Source: Adineta ricciae
Lineage: Eukaryota > Rotifera > Eurotatoria > Adinetida > Adinetidae
Length of the DNA: 64,000 nucleotides
Assembly (NCBI GenBank): GCA_905250025.1
Contig: CAJNOJ010000042.1
Coordinates: 62,001 to 126,000 of the forward strand
Direction of reading: 5' to 3'
Shown: piece after piece, positions 48,394-62,260 of the stretch
How the letters are laid out: each line of letters begins with the position of its first letter
Numbering within the stretch: position 1 is the stretch's first letter
Notes under the pieces: model-generated
The model's input: the letters and a program-made list of their open reading frames with translations, nothing else
The model's database searches: none
Told to the model about the DNA's origin: nothing
Position numbers and translations under genes: made by a program

Positions 48394-49891
48394 GATTAGA
48401 ATCACAATAATAATATTTTCAAGCTAGAAAAGAAAGACGAAAAAAAGAAGAAGGGATATATAATTGAATTGTATACTAGATATGATTTTTTTATTCTGTA
48501 TATATTAGTCGAACAAGCAAATGAAGCAGAATAATTGAAAAAGAGAAATAAAGAGTTTTTTGACTAGGCAAGAAAGAAAAAAGAAATAGATAAAGGAGAA
48601 GAAGAAAAAGATAATTAATGATCAATAGCCAGAAGAAGTAGATTTTTTTCTTTTGCTTTTTGTTATTCAATAGACAGGATAATTTCAATTTGACGAAAAG
48701 ATTAAATTTTATTAGGAGAAACTCTGACTTTGTTGCTTACTGACTACTAGTTTCTTTTCCTCCTCCTCTTTTTCTTCGACATCTCTTTCCTTATGAGTTA
48801 TGGGCTGTTCTATCTGAACTACAATACAGAATTACTCGACTTCGTCGACGTTGTCGCAAAGACTAAATCTGTTCTGTCTTTCTTCGACGTCGACTTCTTC
48901 TTCTTCTCCTTCTTTTCCTGCGTGACGCCCGGGCGCACACAAGCAGACTTGTGTTCGCAAGCTCGCTCGATAATTGATCATTTGTTTTTTGACATTCACT
49001 TGGTTCCTAGACCCTCAATGCACGCGTCGAATCGTGTGCACTGCTTGTAAGTTCCACGGATCTCAATCTATGCTCGTACGTCCGAGTAATGAATATCCCA
49101 ATTCGCATTTCCTCGTTCGCTCTCTATCTTTGCTCGATAATCATGTTCCGTTGTTGGTCTGAATGTCTCCTAATAATAGAACTGATTATGTTACATATAT
49201 ATAGCACATGTTTTCTTCTCTCTCTCTCATTGTCAGTTTTCTTTTGTCTCTTCAATTCAATTGTTGTCATTGACAAGAATATGAAACGGATATTCTTAAC
49301 GTGTAGATCGATTCTGATAAATTGATGAGACAAGTTCACAAATAATAAATGACCATCTGTTAGCTGTAAAATAATCAGATGACAAAAAACAACAAATACA
49401 TATCATCTCATCGATGAGATAGAGAGAAAGAAAGAAAGAAAGAAGGAAAAGAAATATGTGCTAATATAGATAGACGAGATGCTTATCAAAATATTTTCCA
49501 ATGAGTCGAAAATGAAGAAATGACTGAATTAAACAAATGTTGATAATGAAGAGAGTCAAAGTAAATAAATAAATAAATCAACTGATGAATGATCTGATGA
49601 AGTCGAAGATACGAATGGCAAATGCGAATATTTGCAGACATACAAAATCATCATGAACTATCATATCGCGTTTTTCCTCATATATTTATTTGTCTGTAAA
49701 TAGATGATTAGTATATGCATATTGTATAATCAAACTTACCACAAATAATCGATGTTCACTTTGATGTCATCATTTTTTATTTGTATTAAACAAAAACGAC
49801 CATTTGTATATATACATATATAATCAATCTAATGTATAATTAGTTTTCTGTTATTTATTTCGATCTCATCGTTTTTCTTTACGGACTATTT
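48394..49891. other. Upstream region of the receptor gene, copy 1
   Basis: About 1.5 kb, AT-rich, with CTT/TTC and AAAT/AAAG short tandem repeats whose unit numbers differ from copy 2 (for example TC at about 49217-49230 and AAAT near 49563-49578). It should contain the receptor promoter. No other gene supported. Confidence 0.5.
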
Positions 49892-49892
49892 N
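49892..49892. other. Single ambiguous base (n) at the duplication junction
   Basis: The only n noticed in the window, lying between the last base of copy 1 and the first base of copy 2. A lone n is what some scaffolding programs insert when two contigs are estimated to overlap (negative gap) but cannot be merged. Confidence 0.9.
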
Positions 49893-50358
49893 GGTTGTTG
49901 TTTTAACTAAAATGTGCACTTGTGGTGCTCATCATCATTCAACACAGATGATAATAAAAATGTACTTATTCTCTTTCTAGATCGACTCGTCAAAGAGAAG
50001 ACGATGTCTCTTAAAATAATAAACTACATCTGATGATTATTTTCACTTCGATAGAACAAAATCCATCACAGTATGAAGTTGAATTCATTTCTATTAGTGT
50101 ATCATATATTTCAGCGTGAAAGTGAGACATTTCTTTTTTTTTTATGAATGTGGCTGTATTTGCTAACAGCGAGTGAAACGTAGATACTTTCTCACTAAGA
50201 TTATGAATAATAACCGGAACAAAGTGGGTGAAACGTTTTCTGTGACAAGTTTAATGTAGCATTTCTTGGAACGGATGTTAGCAAAGAAAAAACAGGTTTT
50301 ATATATTTGTCTTGACAATTAGCTTCCAGGAATCTATTGAAATAACATTTATTCTCTT

Positions 50359-52247
50359 TTAAGAAATAACACATTTATTATTTGATTCGGCTGAGCGAAG
50401 TAAAACATTCGAATAATCATTTTGTCGATGACTGTCAACAATAAAATACGTCTGACGATGATTTTCTTGTTGTTTAACTAGTAGATTTGCTTCTATTTGA
50501 TCCGAATGGATCACTAAACGATTCGTGTCGGTCAACGTGGTTTCTGGCAGTAGTGCAATTACAAATATATGATGATTTGTTAAACAGATTTCTCCAACAA
50601 GAAGATTTTGCAAACGAACTGTTCCATGATCGGATGAATAATCCAACTGACGAATATATTTCACCCACATATTTCCATTCAGGAGATGCTTCATTATTGG
50701 AGCATAGTACGACAACTTTGATGCAGCGATAAAGCGGCTTTCATTCGGCAAAATTACTAATGTAGGCGAACTTGAAGATGTTTTTCGCATCAGAAAGAAG
50801 CATTAACATACAAAATTTTGCCTGTTTAGCTTGTAATTGTTTAGCAAACAGACTAAAATGATGATAAGATTGAATGATGACTTCAGTGAAGAACGCTTCG
50901 ATTCGCCCACTGTTCCGCATCTCTGGTCGAATGCCATTCGAATTTAAAGCATGTTTGAACAATGTATGTAAGATTTTTCCGTTATAGGAATGTTTCCATA
51001 GATTCGCATCTTCTTCGCCGAGATCACAAAGTACAGCGGTAAGAAACTGAATCGATGCTGATTCATAAACTCGCCCTTGAAATGGATTATCACAGTTCAT
51101 TAGAAGATGTCGAATGAATAACTGATAATATTCCAAATTTGATTTTAAATTCAAATTGAGACCAAATGTGGCTTGCTGAAAAATAAAAGAAACCATTCTG
51201 CTGCTTTTCGTCAATGAAGATCATTTTTCATTACTCACTAAAGAAATATTCATCATCAGATACCGTACGAGTCCATCATTGTAAGAACAGTACCAATTGT
51301 TGTCATACCACTCTTTGGCGTAATCGGTTTTGATGATAACTATTCGAGCCAGGGCGTCATTCAAATACGCTTGATTGTCCGTTGAATGGAGACTGAAATG
51401 AAAAGTCATCAATAATGTTCGTATTACGAGAAAAAAATTCATCGAAAAGTTTACATGGCACAACAGAGAGAATTCGCTAATTCTACATGCAAGCGCTGAA
51501 CTTCGGTGGATGGTAAATAATTGACATATCTATCCGATAGATTCGTTGCGCGTATAATTGAGGAGATTTTATGTTGAAAATCATGTTTTTCCATCTGAAT
51601 ATGATGCTCTTTATGCTTTCTTACTAGCCATTCCCGAATTAGTACAGCTGTGGCATAACTCTATTGAAAAAAAAACGCGTAGAAATTCCGTGAATTGACA
51701 TTCTTGTCTTTCATACAAATTGTCCTAGGCAGATGTTATCGTGAAAGAACTCGAAATCATCTTCGTAATGTCGTTCCTTCATGTGATACTCCGGTATCCA
51801 ATCTTGATGCCAAAGAAATTTTCTTCGCACGAAACTTTCATTCGCATGATGTTGAACAAACACACATGAATACAAATCATTTTCGATTAGTTCGAACAGA
51901 TTTGTTTCCAGTTGCAAACGAATCGTTTTCGGATATTTAAAGATTTCTCCAATATCTTTATCGATATAATAGAATTCTTTGTCCGTCGGTTCTAAATCAA
52001 AGAATAGGCAATAATCGTGCAAGTGAAAATCCGGCCAAATTGATTCGATTTCTTTCCAGATTAACCACACAAGCCGAGCAACACGAACGGCATAATCATC
52101 TTTCGTTCGGTTAGTTTTCTTCCATTGCTTCAAAGGTGCCATCGGTTTGAGAATATCGAGTTCCGCCTCGATCGGAACATGCGCATGTTGTTTCAGATTC
52201 TCGCGAAGTTCTTTAATATGTTGCGAAGGTGTTGTATGAAAATGCAT
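50359..52247 (-). CDS. Unrecognised protein (block gene 1, copy 2)
   Basis: Counterpart of 39942-41819, starting at the equivalent ATG (MHFHTTPSQH) with the same five-exon plan. Protein differences are scattered and few in the first four exons. The frame is intact. At the last junction the in-frame donor of copy 1 (GTGAAT) reads GTTAAT here, while the alternative GTATGT donor is unchanged, which slightly favours the shorter C-terminus (FAYISNFAE then stop). The product is unknown. Confidence 0.6.
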
Positions 52248-52409
52248 GAAGAAAAGTTTGCAAATGAAGATCAAGCGCTTTAATATAGATAAATAGTTTA
52301 TTTTGGTTACTTATGAATTTCACTTTGCATAACAAAAACAAAAGAGAAGGAAATTATCACACGAGAAGAAGAAAAAAAGTTCGTTTTTGTTCAGTCAGTT
52401 ATTGGATTT

Positions 52410-54797
52410 TTATCTAAATACATTGAAGAATAGAAAGGATGATTGGGAATCTAAATAGAACAGAATGAAAGATTTTCTGAGACGCAAATAATGGTGGCAT
52501 ACTTCAAGATGTGAAGAAAGTTTTGATGGCTGATACAAAGATTCATCATATTGAAATTCACCAGTTGTGTCCAAGCAAATTGAATCTGATTTTATCTGTT
52601 AAAAACAATCAATGAGTTTCGATGAGGAGTTAACATTCAAATACCTTTTTTGGTGCTTTGGACGAATGGGATTTCATTGAATTTTTTCGATCATTGGAGC
52701 TGTTCAGTGCCAATCGTTGCTTTGTTAGACTAAGTATAAGCAAAAGAAAGTGAATGTTCAACTTTTCAGTGAGAATACCAACCGGTCAAGTTCACATGCG
52801 ATATGATTCTCTAATTTTTGTACAAGATTGTCGATTGTATCATTTTGTTGTTGAGAGAATTGAAATGGATGGGAAGAATGATGATCTTCTGCTATTGGAC
52901 ATGTCCGAGCGATACTCAAACAATACGCATCACTCGATAGCTCGTCGTTCTTTTGATGCTGAACAGGTTTTGTATTGTCATCAGCTCGATCGATTAGCAA
53001 TTTCGGTTTTTCTGACGTTTTTTGTTCGTCGAGATATTTCCGAACATCATCAATTTTATTTTGAAGAAATTTCTATTAAAAAAAAAAGACGAAATCTTTC
53101 GATTTTCTCGCAAAATAATTATCATACCAGAACATTTCGCGTCGGCAATCGCTCAATCAACGATTCTCGGTCATATGTAAACGAAGTAACCGTTCTTTGA
53201 AAAAGCAAATCAAATAGAAATACAATTCGATTATATTCTCTCTTACGGAATGCTCGTATATGTATGCGATGGACTTTCCATTACCATAAGTAATTTTTTA
53301 ATACAATCATACAGCGACCGCACACAAGTCTTCTCTGACACTTCCAAAGTCAACATCAATTCACGGCTACGTGTTGATATCTCCATATTTTCCTTGGAAA
53401 GTTGATCGACAGTTGTTTCCAATTCATGGATACGTTCTTGTAAACGAGTATACTCTTTATCTCGATCCTAAATAAAGAAATGACATAAACCATACGAACA
53501 GCTCTATCCTGTTCTTGTCCTTGTGTATACAATACTTGAGAGAATAAACTGTACTAATACGGTGAAACGAAAACAAACGGACAGTGTAAGTGAGTAAATA
53601 CATCCACTCTTCTTCTTCTTCTATTCAATGCTATTTATGTAATCATCTTCACTGTAAATTTTTAAAACCTTGATACGACCAGTAATGATTATATGCGTTC
53701 TATTTCATTTAACTTCTAAAACTTCTGTTTACCATTGATATGATACGGTATTATGTTGGTTATTAACGCATCGAACATCAATTATAGGAGAAGTTTACAG
53801 AATGAAAACTTATAAATGATACAATATTGACTGAGGGAATGAGAATTTCTTTTGGGAGACTTTTTTTTGTTGAGGATTGGTTACATACCAATTGAAATTG
53901 ATTTCGTAGTCGAGATATTTCATCGAGAAATTCTTTGCGACATTGTTCTTTCATATTGTACACTGAATTAATATGTTCACGAGCGCTTTCTTTCAACATC
54001 AATTGGGCTTCACTCGATTGCTAAAAGAATGAGAAAAGACAAACTGTGCAGAAAAAATTTCGTTAGTTTTAACTAACCATCTGAACTGTATACAATTTTT
54101 GCTCTAAACGTTGACAACGCTCCTGTTCGAGCTTCAATTGATCTTGTACATCTTTAAGAAAACGGGTTTTCTCCTCTTCGAATTTGGCTCGTTCACCGGC
54201 TAAGAAAAGTTCTTTATGTTCGTTCCAGATTTTCCTTTCTCGCTCCATTCGTGCTTCCATCTAGACCGAAGAAGAAGATTTGTTCCTGAATATCACATTT
54301 TGATGACAAACTTGTATCAACGCGTTTTTGTTTAATGTTGTCAATTCGATCAACTCGTTATCTTTTTGGAAAACCAGTGCTTTCAATTTGGCTATTTCGC
54401 GATCTTTTGTCTAAAAGAAATTAAACAGTATGAGAACATTAGATCAACGGTTGTTTCGTTGATTAGATTTACAAGTATAGTCCAATTTGAATTAGTAATC
54501 ATCGTCGAGCGTTGAGATGGATTATGACTAACCTTGAAAATGACAAGATTTAGATTTTAATAATTCATGATAAAGACGATTAATTTATCTAACCGATTGT
54601 TCCATCGTTGAAGTTGATGGAATGATTTCATTTCTAAACAGATGTCTTCGTGAATAATTGAAACAGTTAAGACGAGATTTGTTTGCATACCTGAACATGT
54701 TAGTCAGTTCGCCTTTACGCTTTAATTCATCTTCTAAGATGCGAAATTTATCTTCGAATTTCTGCTGGTGAAGAGGACAAGAGCGTCGCTCATTCAT
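52410..54797 (-). CDS. Coiled-coil protein (block gene 2, copy 2)
   Basis: Counterpart of 41981-44377, from MNERRSCPLHQQKFEDKF to the equivalent TAA, with the same exon plan. Coiled-coil exons are nearly unchanged (one residue differs in the ERERKIWNEHKEL exon). Changes occur in the linker exon (RKGELTNMFR instead of RKGEPSNALR) and the Ser/Asp-rich C-terminal part. No frameshift or stop was seen. Confidence 0.7.
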
Positions 54798-55681
54798 GTT
54801 GTGTTATGTACGATGTTATCGCAATCAACATGTAAGAATAAAAGACGAAGAAAGAAGAAAAAAGAGTAAAACGAAAGTATGAGAAGAGTGAAGCTGTGCA
54901 CAATGAACAAAGAAAAGATTGATACGATGCTGCTGGTGTTGGTAGTCAAATATTTGAAAGCGTGCTGTTGTCAGCACACACTTCTGCCGATTCTTTTTAC
55001 ACGATACGAGTGCACCACACCGTATATCTTTTTCTTCTTCTCGACATCTCCTTTTGTTCCTGACGACGAGACTTTCTTTTACATTTTCTCTTCTTTGAAT
55101 ACAATCTTATTCTTTTTTTTACACTAAGAGAACATTCCTAAATTGACTTCTTCTTTAGTTCTAACGAAGAGAAAAGATATCCTTGGACTTTCACGACATA
55201 AATTAGTCGTATTCTGTAATAGAATGAAGTCAACCGTTCATCATTTATGATGAAATCACTCAAGACAATAGACTCAAGTGACAAAAAGAAAGCACGCTAC
55301 GTATTCAACACATTTCATCAACAAGAGCATCTCGTGTCTTCTTCGACTGTAGTATATAAATACCTAAACTGGAAATTTATTGTTCAATAATGCTTAGTTT
55401 TTCCTATGCTGAAGTCTTTGCTAGCTTGTTTGTTGTTTCCGAATACATACGCGTAATTAACTTGAGAAATAAATATAAGAAAGAACAGCGAAGGCCCATG
55501 AAAGAAAGAAAGAGAGAGAGAGAAAAAGGAAAAAACAAACAATACAAAGAATATTATCGGACGCGTATATATGAGAAAAACTACACAATCAAACAGTGGA
55601 ATTGATCACCGTCATATGACAAACAAATAAAATAGAGATTAGAAATCACGAAAAAAGGAAAAGAAAGAAAAAAAAAGAAGC
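54798..55681. other. Spacer in copy 2 between the coiled-coil and receptor genes
   Basis: Equivalent of 44378-45271. The GA microsatellite is shorter than in copy 1. No gene supported. Confidence 0.5.
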
Positions 55682-58600
55682 CTATTTAAATGTAACTCGT
55701 TGTCCGACGCCTGTCGTTGCCATTGTAGTTGTTAAATCTGATAGAGTTCTTCCATGAGCATCATCACTTTCATCCATACTACCACGATGCATACTAATTC
55801 CACCCAAATGTGCATGTTCATTATGACTGCCAGTGCTGTCTTCAGGTGTTTTCAATGGATCATGATCATGTTTTTCGCCACCAGCTAATATACTAGTGAG
55901 ATGTCCACCACCACCACTACCACCAACACCGCTGGAATTACCACTAGTACCGGTTGTACTGGCACCATGACGTTGAAATGCTTGCATGGAAAATCGACGA
56001 TTTTTTCGTCGTTGACCGTGTCGTTTGGTTAAATGCGGATTATCTTTGCGCATTGTTTTCGTTTTCAAAACATGTAATGATGTATACAAACGTTTCAATT
56101 CCGCCTTGAAAGAGACGACATGTAGATATTACCGCGAAATTCTCTTCGACTTACTCGAATTTCTTCTGGGTCCATGTCACGTATATTCAATTCACCAAAT
56201 TCCACATCACCATTCGAATGTAATTTAGTAAACAAATCTGCGGGCTCACCGCCGTCTGCCACTGAACGAAATCGATCGCGTCCTACAAATTCTTCATTAA
56301 ACGGTCGATAGATATAACATAACTAAATCAATACCAGAACTAGTCTTTTCAAATCAAACAAAACTGCAAGGAACTATACCTTTGTACAAAAAATGAGTAT
56401 GAGCATACATGTCACTGTAAAATGACACCGAAATACAGATAGAATAAACAATGCATCAGGAGTCACACTTGACCATAAACAATCTCTAGAAAGAAAAGAA
56501 AACAATGCACGAGTGAGTTTCATACATGTTGACAAACATCTTCAAAAACGTACTTTATAACATGAAGTAATGTCGAAAAAAGCATCTCACACACGATAAC
56601 AATTGTAATTAGCTTTCTTTCGTGATATTCACATGGAGCTGTTCTTGTACTATATATAAAACGAATGCCAATACAAAGGAAAACAAATTCCGCTAGAAAA
56701 GAAAACATAGAATTCTCTATCAATCTCTGCGAATTATGTATTCGACGAACCGAATTGAATAAGGTAATCCCATGTTCGTGGACGACAAGTTTTAAAAAAT
56801 GTTTCGTCTTTCAGTGTACGACCATTGCCTAACAGATACTTTCCCAATGAAATATTCTCATTGGCATGATCGATATTAACTAATGTCCAACCGAGTAGAT
56901 AACCAATAATGGAGATTGAAAGGAACGATAATATACGTAAAATATCTTTTTCTTTCACTTGCACACAATGTGCTTTACGTGATTGAAATTCAGCTAGCAT
57001 TCTATAAATAGAACATGACGAAGAAAAAACATGCGTTACATTTGTTAATGACAATTTACTTATAAATCCTTAATATTAATGTTCCATACACAATTGTAAA
57101 ACCTAATTCACGTAACCAAGGTATAACTAAACAAACAATTCCATGTGGACCGAAACTATCGACGATAACCTAGAAAAAAAATCCAATCAATTTCTGTCGA
57201 CTAAGTCTGCACTAGTCTGTCTTACGGATGCATAAAGTAAAACAGCGCCGAGAAGGATCAGTTCGAGTAAAATCCACATCGAGTATTTGATGATTTTGGT
57301 TTTTCGCTTTTGAAAAATAATCGCAGCAAGAATAGCAACAAAAACAATGAATATTGATTGAATGATAATTACGATTGTTCGTAAGAATTTATTATGAGTT
57401 AATCCACACAGTTGTGGATTACATTTACATGAATTCAACTTCGATGTTAGCGAACCATTAGCACTCGTTTCATTCCATTCTAGTCCATTACCGTCAACAG
57501 TTATGGTGATGTTTTCTTCCAAATTTGAGCAACGACACGTATAGGCACCCAATGTAAAACCTTGGCCAGATCGAAAGATACACTAAGAAGAAATCGAAAG
57601 ATTAGATATACGTGACTTAGATCAATTCTTTTACCTCCATTCCAGTTGAACATTTATGCGTGCCACCAAACGGTACATCATTGGCAGCACATTGATTGAT
57701 ATCAACAGATGAAATATTGAAATAGGTAACAAAAAAATAACTAGAAATTATAAGAAGATTAGTTACGTTTTACTTTGTTCGTTCGCTCGAAGAAAGAGAC
57801 TCTCTACCTGATTGTCAAGGGAAAAATATGTGCCATTAAAAAAGTTTCATTTTTATTCTTTTCACATAGAACAGGTCCGATCCACCATCCATCATGAAAT
57901 AACGTATTGTTACTATTATCATTTGCTTGTTTCAATGTTTCACGTGCATTAGCGGCGGTAAACGTTTGTAGAATAGTATTCAGATTTCGCTTCAATTGTA
58001 TCTCGCGAATTGAATCAAGGTCGGCATGATTTGTTGAAGAGTTATTTTCTGAACGATAGAATTTTAGTGTATCATAATAAATGTATGCACCACCATTCTC
58101 GTTTGATGGTGGCTTATCAAGCACGATGTTGATTTCTTTGACGGATGGTTGACGGTGGAGTAGAGAGCGAATCTTATCTCGGTTTTGATCTTGGAATTTA
58201 GCTAAGGCGAAGTCACCTAAACCATTCGATGATAGATTTAATTTTTGACGAATTTGACTAGCAGTGCTTTTCACTTCGTGAAGTGTGTCTTGAAAAGTTC
58301 TCTCGACCAGATTTATCGTTTCGGATGAAAGAGTTTTGGATGGAGGGGGATAGTAGGTATCATCAGATGCCATATTTATTGTACAATCGGCTAGGACAGT
58401 TGAATTTACACCATAGGATAACATTCGGCGTAACATTTCCGTATAATGTCGCGCATCGTTCGCATCATTGTGATTCGTTATCAATTGTCTTTTTACACGA
58501 TGGTTCAGATCGAAGTCTGTCTGTTTTTGTTTCGGATATCGAATGAAAAATGTGAAGGAGAGTACGAGAATGGAACTGAGTAAGAAAAGGATCAAGTACG

Positions 58601-58814
58601 AACGAATCCGTCGAAAGTCTAAACATGATTGTTTCAATTTCGGCAGTGTTAACATATGTGAATGTTTGTGTTGAAGTTGAATGTACGATGACAATTCTGT
58701 GAATTTTCCGACTGCCGTTGCTGCTGCTGCTGCTGCTGATGATGATGTTGATGATATATGATCATAGTCATCGCGTGAATGATAATGTTGTTGTTCAGAT
58801 TTTTTCTGTCTCAT
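55682..58814 (-). CDS. GPR158/GPR179-like class C receptor (block gene 3, copy 2)
   Basis: Counterpart of 45272-48393 with identical domain layout; exon 1 (58814-57808) is two codons longer because a Ser run has become a Ser/Ala run. The N-terminal membrane segment, RVKR furin-type site, EGF-like cysteines and seven membrane segments are kept. Between the furin site and about residue 290 I count roughly 34 amino-acid differences from copy 1, whereas the membrane segments are nearly identical and the remaining changes fall mainly in extracellular parts (for example GRTLKDETFFKTC versus GHTLKDKAFFQTC in the loop before TM5). All splice sites inspected are intact, so both copies can encode full receptors. 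Confidence 0.85.
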
Positions 58815-60321
58815 GATTAGAATCACAATAATAATATTTTCAAGCTAGAAAAGAAAGACGAAAAAAAAAGAAGGGATATATAATTGAATTGTATACTAGT
58901 TATGATTTTTTTTATTCTGTATATATTAGTCGAACAAGCAAATGAAGCAGAATAATTGAAAAAGAGAAATAAAGAATTTTTTTGACTAGGAAAGAAAGAA
59001 AAAAGAAATAGATAAAGGAGAAGAAGAAGAAGAAGATAATTAATGATCAATAGCCAGAAGAAGTCGATTTTTTTCTTTTGCTTTTTATTATTCAATAGAC
59101 AAGATAATTTCAATTTGACGAAGAGATTAAATTTTATTAGGAGAAACTCTGACTTTGTTGCTTACTGACTACTAGTTTCTTTTTCTCCTCCTCCTCTTCT
59201 TCTTCGACATCTTTTTCCTTATGAGTTATAGGCTGTTCTATCTAAACTACAATACAGAATTACTCGACTTCGTCGACGTTGTCGCAAAGACTAAATCTGT
59301 TCTGTCTTTCTTCGACGTCGACTTCTTCTCCTTCTTCTCTTCTTTTCCTGCGTGACGCCCGGGCGCACACAAGCAGACTTGTGTTCGCAAGCTCGCTCGA
59401 TAATTGATCATTTGTTTTTTGACATTCACTTGGTTCCTAGACCCTCAATGCACGCGTCGAATCGTGTGCACTACTTGTAAGTTCCACGGATCTCAATCTA
59501 CGCTCGTGCGTCCGAGTAATGAATATCCCAATTCGCATTTCCTCGTTCGCTCTCTATCTTTGCTCGATAATCATGTTCCGTTGTTGGTCTGGATGTCTCC
59601 TAATAATAGAACTGATTATGTTACATATATATAGCACATGTTTTCTTCTCTCTCTCTCTCTCTCTCTCTCATTGTCAGTTTTCTTTTGTCTCTTCAATTC
59701 AATTGTTGTCATTGACAAGAATATGAAACGGATATTCTTAGTGTGTAGATCGATTCTGATAAATTGATGAGACAAGTTCACAAATAATAAATGACCATCT
59801 GTTTGCTGTAAAATAATCAGATGACAAAAAACAACAAATACATATCATCTCATCGATGAGATAGAGAGAGAGAAAGAAAGAAAAGAAATATGTGCTAATA
59901 TAGATAGACGAGATGCTTATCAAAATATTTTCCAATGAGTCGAAAATGAAGAAATGACTGAATTAAACAAATGTTGATAATGAAGACAGTCAAAGTAAAT
60001 AAATAAATCAACTGATGAATGATCTGATGAAATCGAAGATAGGAATGGCAAATGCGAATATTTGCAGACATATAAAATCATCATGAACTATCATATCGCA
60101 TTTTTCCTCATATATTTATTTGTCTGTAAATAGATGATTAGTATATGCATATTGTATAATCAAACTTACCACAAATAATCGATGTTCACTTTGATGTCAT
60201 CATTTTTTATTTGTATTAAACAAAAACGACCATTTGTATATATACATATATAATCAACCTAATGTATAATTAGTTTTCTGTTAGTTATTTCGATCTCATC
60301 TCTTTTGTTTACGGACTCTTT
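58815..60321. other. Upstream region of the receptor gene, copy 2
   Basis: Equivalent of 48394-49891. The TC run at about 59647-59670 is roughly twice as long as in copy 1. No gene supported. Confidence 0.5.
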
Positions 60322-62260
60322 CACATATACACACACACGCACATAGATTTACTACATAAAAATATTTAAAAAAAAGATGCACTCGAATGTGTATGTATAA
60401 CTCAAAAGAAAAAGTATCGTTTTGCAATCGTTTTTCTCTCCTCGTACAAATTCAAATAGATAGATATGTTGTTTAACTATCTATTTTATTGTTCGACTAC
60501 GCGTTCTCATAGTAAATTTTATTGACATGCATTTAGTTGGACGCGCGCGCCTGTCTTTAAACAAGAGAAGAGGAAAAAAAGATGAAGGGCAAATTTTTCG
60601 CACTTTCTTACACATATACTCTAATTCTCACCGGAATTCTTCAATGCGGACGCACGATCGTTTCCTTTCGAAGACGAGTCGAATCGACGCATCACTACAT
60701 AGACAACATAGATGTAGATCTCATGTTTGCCTCGACAAAAAGCTTAGTCTTTAGCAAGCAAACAAGCAGCACTGGAGGCATCCCTCTTCTCTCCTACTAT
60801 TATTCCTCATTTTCTTCTGTTGCTTCTCTTTCTTCTTCTCCTTCTCCTTCTTCTTTTCATCGTCTTCGTCTTTTCCTTCTTATTCTGGCTTTTTTTTTTC
60901 TTTTGCTTTTCTTTATTTTTTTTTCTCTGTTATGAGCGTACGAATGCTTTGGTAGGAACCGACAGTAGTCCTTCACTTCTGTGCTTGTTCTTCGACGATG
61001 GTGACGATAGTAGAAAACGCCGTTTTTTGTCGCATTCACTGGCATTTCTTTCCATATCTTGAACAGCATTAATAACAACGCCAGTCTTCAGAGCTTCTCT
61101 CTTTTTCTCTCCTCTTGTTCTTCGTTTCTTTTTTTTTACACAACTAAACACAAATGTATGCGGTATCGGCGTAACCTATACGAGACTGAAGATGACGAAC
61201 ACTCATCGTTGTTGCCGAGAAAGACAATGTGACTACGACTCTGAATACATACACTCAAGAGAAAAGTAACCCAGAGAGAGAGAGAGAGAGAGCGAGAGAA
61301 AAGCAGGAAAAATGCGAAATAACAATGATAGTTCATGTGTTTGATAAACGATTGTTCATTCACAATCATGTTAATAATGCTCGTTGCACAAGAATGATAC
61401 TTAACAATGTACTAAAAGATACAGCTGAAACATTACTAAGTGACACCCTCACAAATTCCGACACTATGCCTGATGCGAAGATTATCAATACGATCTCTAT
61501 GAATTAATGCATATCTGACTGTTTAGATTAGATAATTTAACTCTCAATCGAAACTAAAAGAACTTGTCACGATAAAAAACAACATCACACTGACTTTCGT
61601 GTCCAGTTCTATATTTATATTTGTCTTAGTAATAGATCTTGTGATGCATCTCGAAGAAAGATAGATAGATAGATAGATTGAGAACTTCACGCGATAATGA
61701 TGTATATCAATAAAAACATATCTGTTTCCATCATAGTCGGAGCATTTACAGATGGTATCTCTTCCTTAACAGTGTGCTTATGGATATTTCTATGATAAAT
61801 AAATAACACAGAGAATCGAGTATGAATGCTCAACAGATCTTCTATCATCATCTTATTGACATTAGTTGGCAAAGAAAGAGAGAAAGAAGATCGATGGATT
61901 AGTAATCTGTTGGATTCATTTGCGTTTTTATCGACACTTGTTCGGAATAATCACAGATCGATTAATATCAATCAAGGGATAGATTCATATTATGATTATT
62001 TTTTTTGTCTTGTCTCTATGTTATTCATTCAATAGAGGAAACTACGAAAGTATTTACATGAACGAAGAGATACTAGCAGAAAAAAAGCAGCTTTTTCGTG
62101 CACTTTACTGTAATCGAAGCACTACACTTAACATTAAAGATAGATTCATTGAAATTACCATTCTGATCGGTAAAACTTGATCAGTTAGTTTTATTTTTCT
62201 TTCGTGTTTTTTTTTCTCTTCAATTGATAACAAACAAACAGACAAAACATTGTTAACAAA
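60322..62260. other. Intergenic region, no gene seen
   Basis: 1.9 kb, AT-rich with pyrimidine runs (about 60790-60935), a GA microsatellite at about 61273-61292 and GATA repeats near 61662-61678. Frames at 60582-60935 and 61229-61507 are low-complexity and unsupported. Confidence 0.5.

Larger units (their letters stand above)
39480..49891. repeat. Direct 10.4 kb duplication, copy 1
   Basis: Starts GGTTGTTGTTTTAACTAAA and ends at TTACGGACTATTT just before the ambiguous base at 49892. It aligns end to end with copy 2 (49893 to about 60321), in the same order and orientation. By eye most stretches differ by a few percent substitutions plus microsatellite and small indel differences. All three genes have intact frames and the same splice structure in both copies. 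Confidence 0.93.
49893..60321. repeat. Direct 10.4 kb duplication, copy 2
   Basis: Begins with the same GGTTGTTGTTTTAACTAAA as copy 1 and remains alignable to TTACGGACTCTTT at about 60321, after which the sequence is unique (CACATATACACAC). Gene content, exon order and reading frames match copy 1. Confidence 0.93.

Noticed and set aside
60582-60935. Frame beginning with a signal-peptide-like stretch (MKGKFFALSYTYTLILTGIL)
   Set aside because: The rest is pyrimidine-driven Ser/Phe/Leu low complexity; no conserved domain, and hydrophobic starts are common by chance in T-rich DNA.
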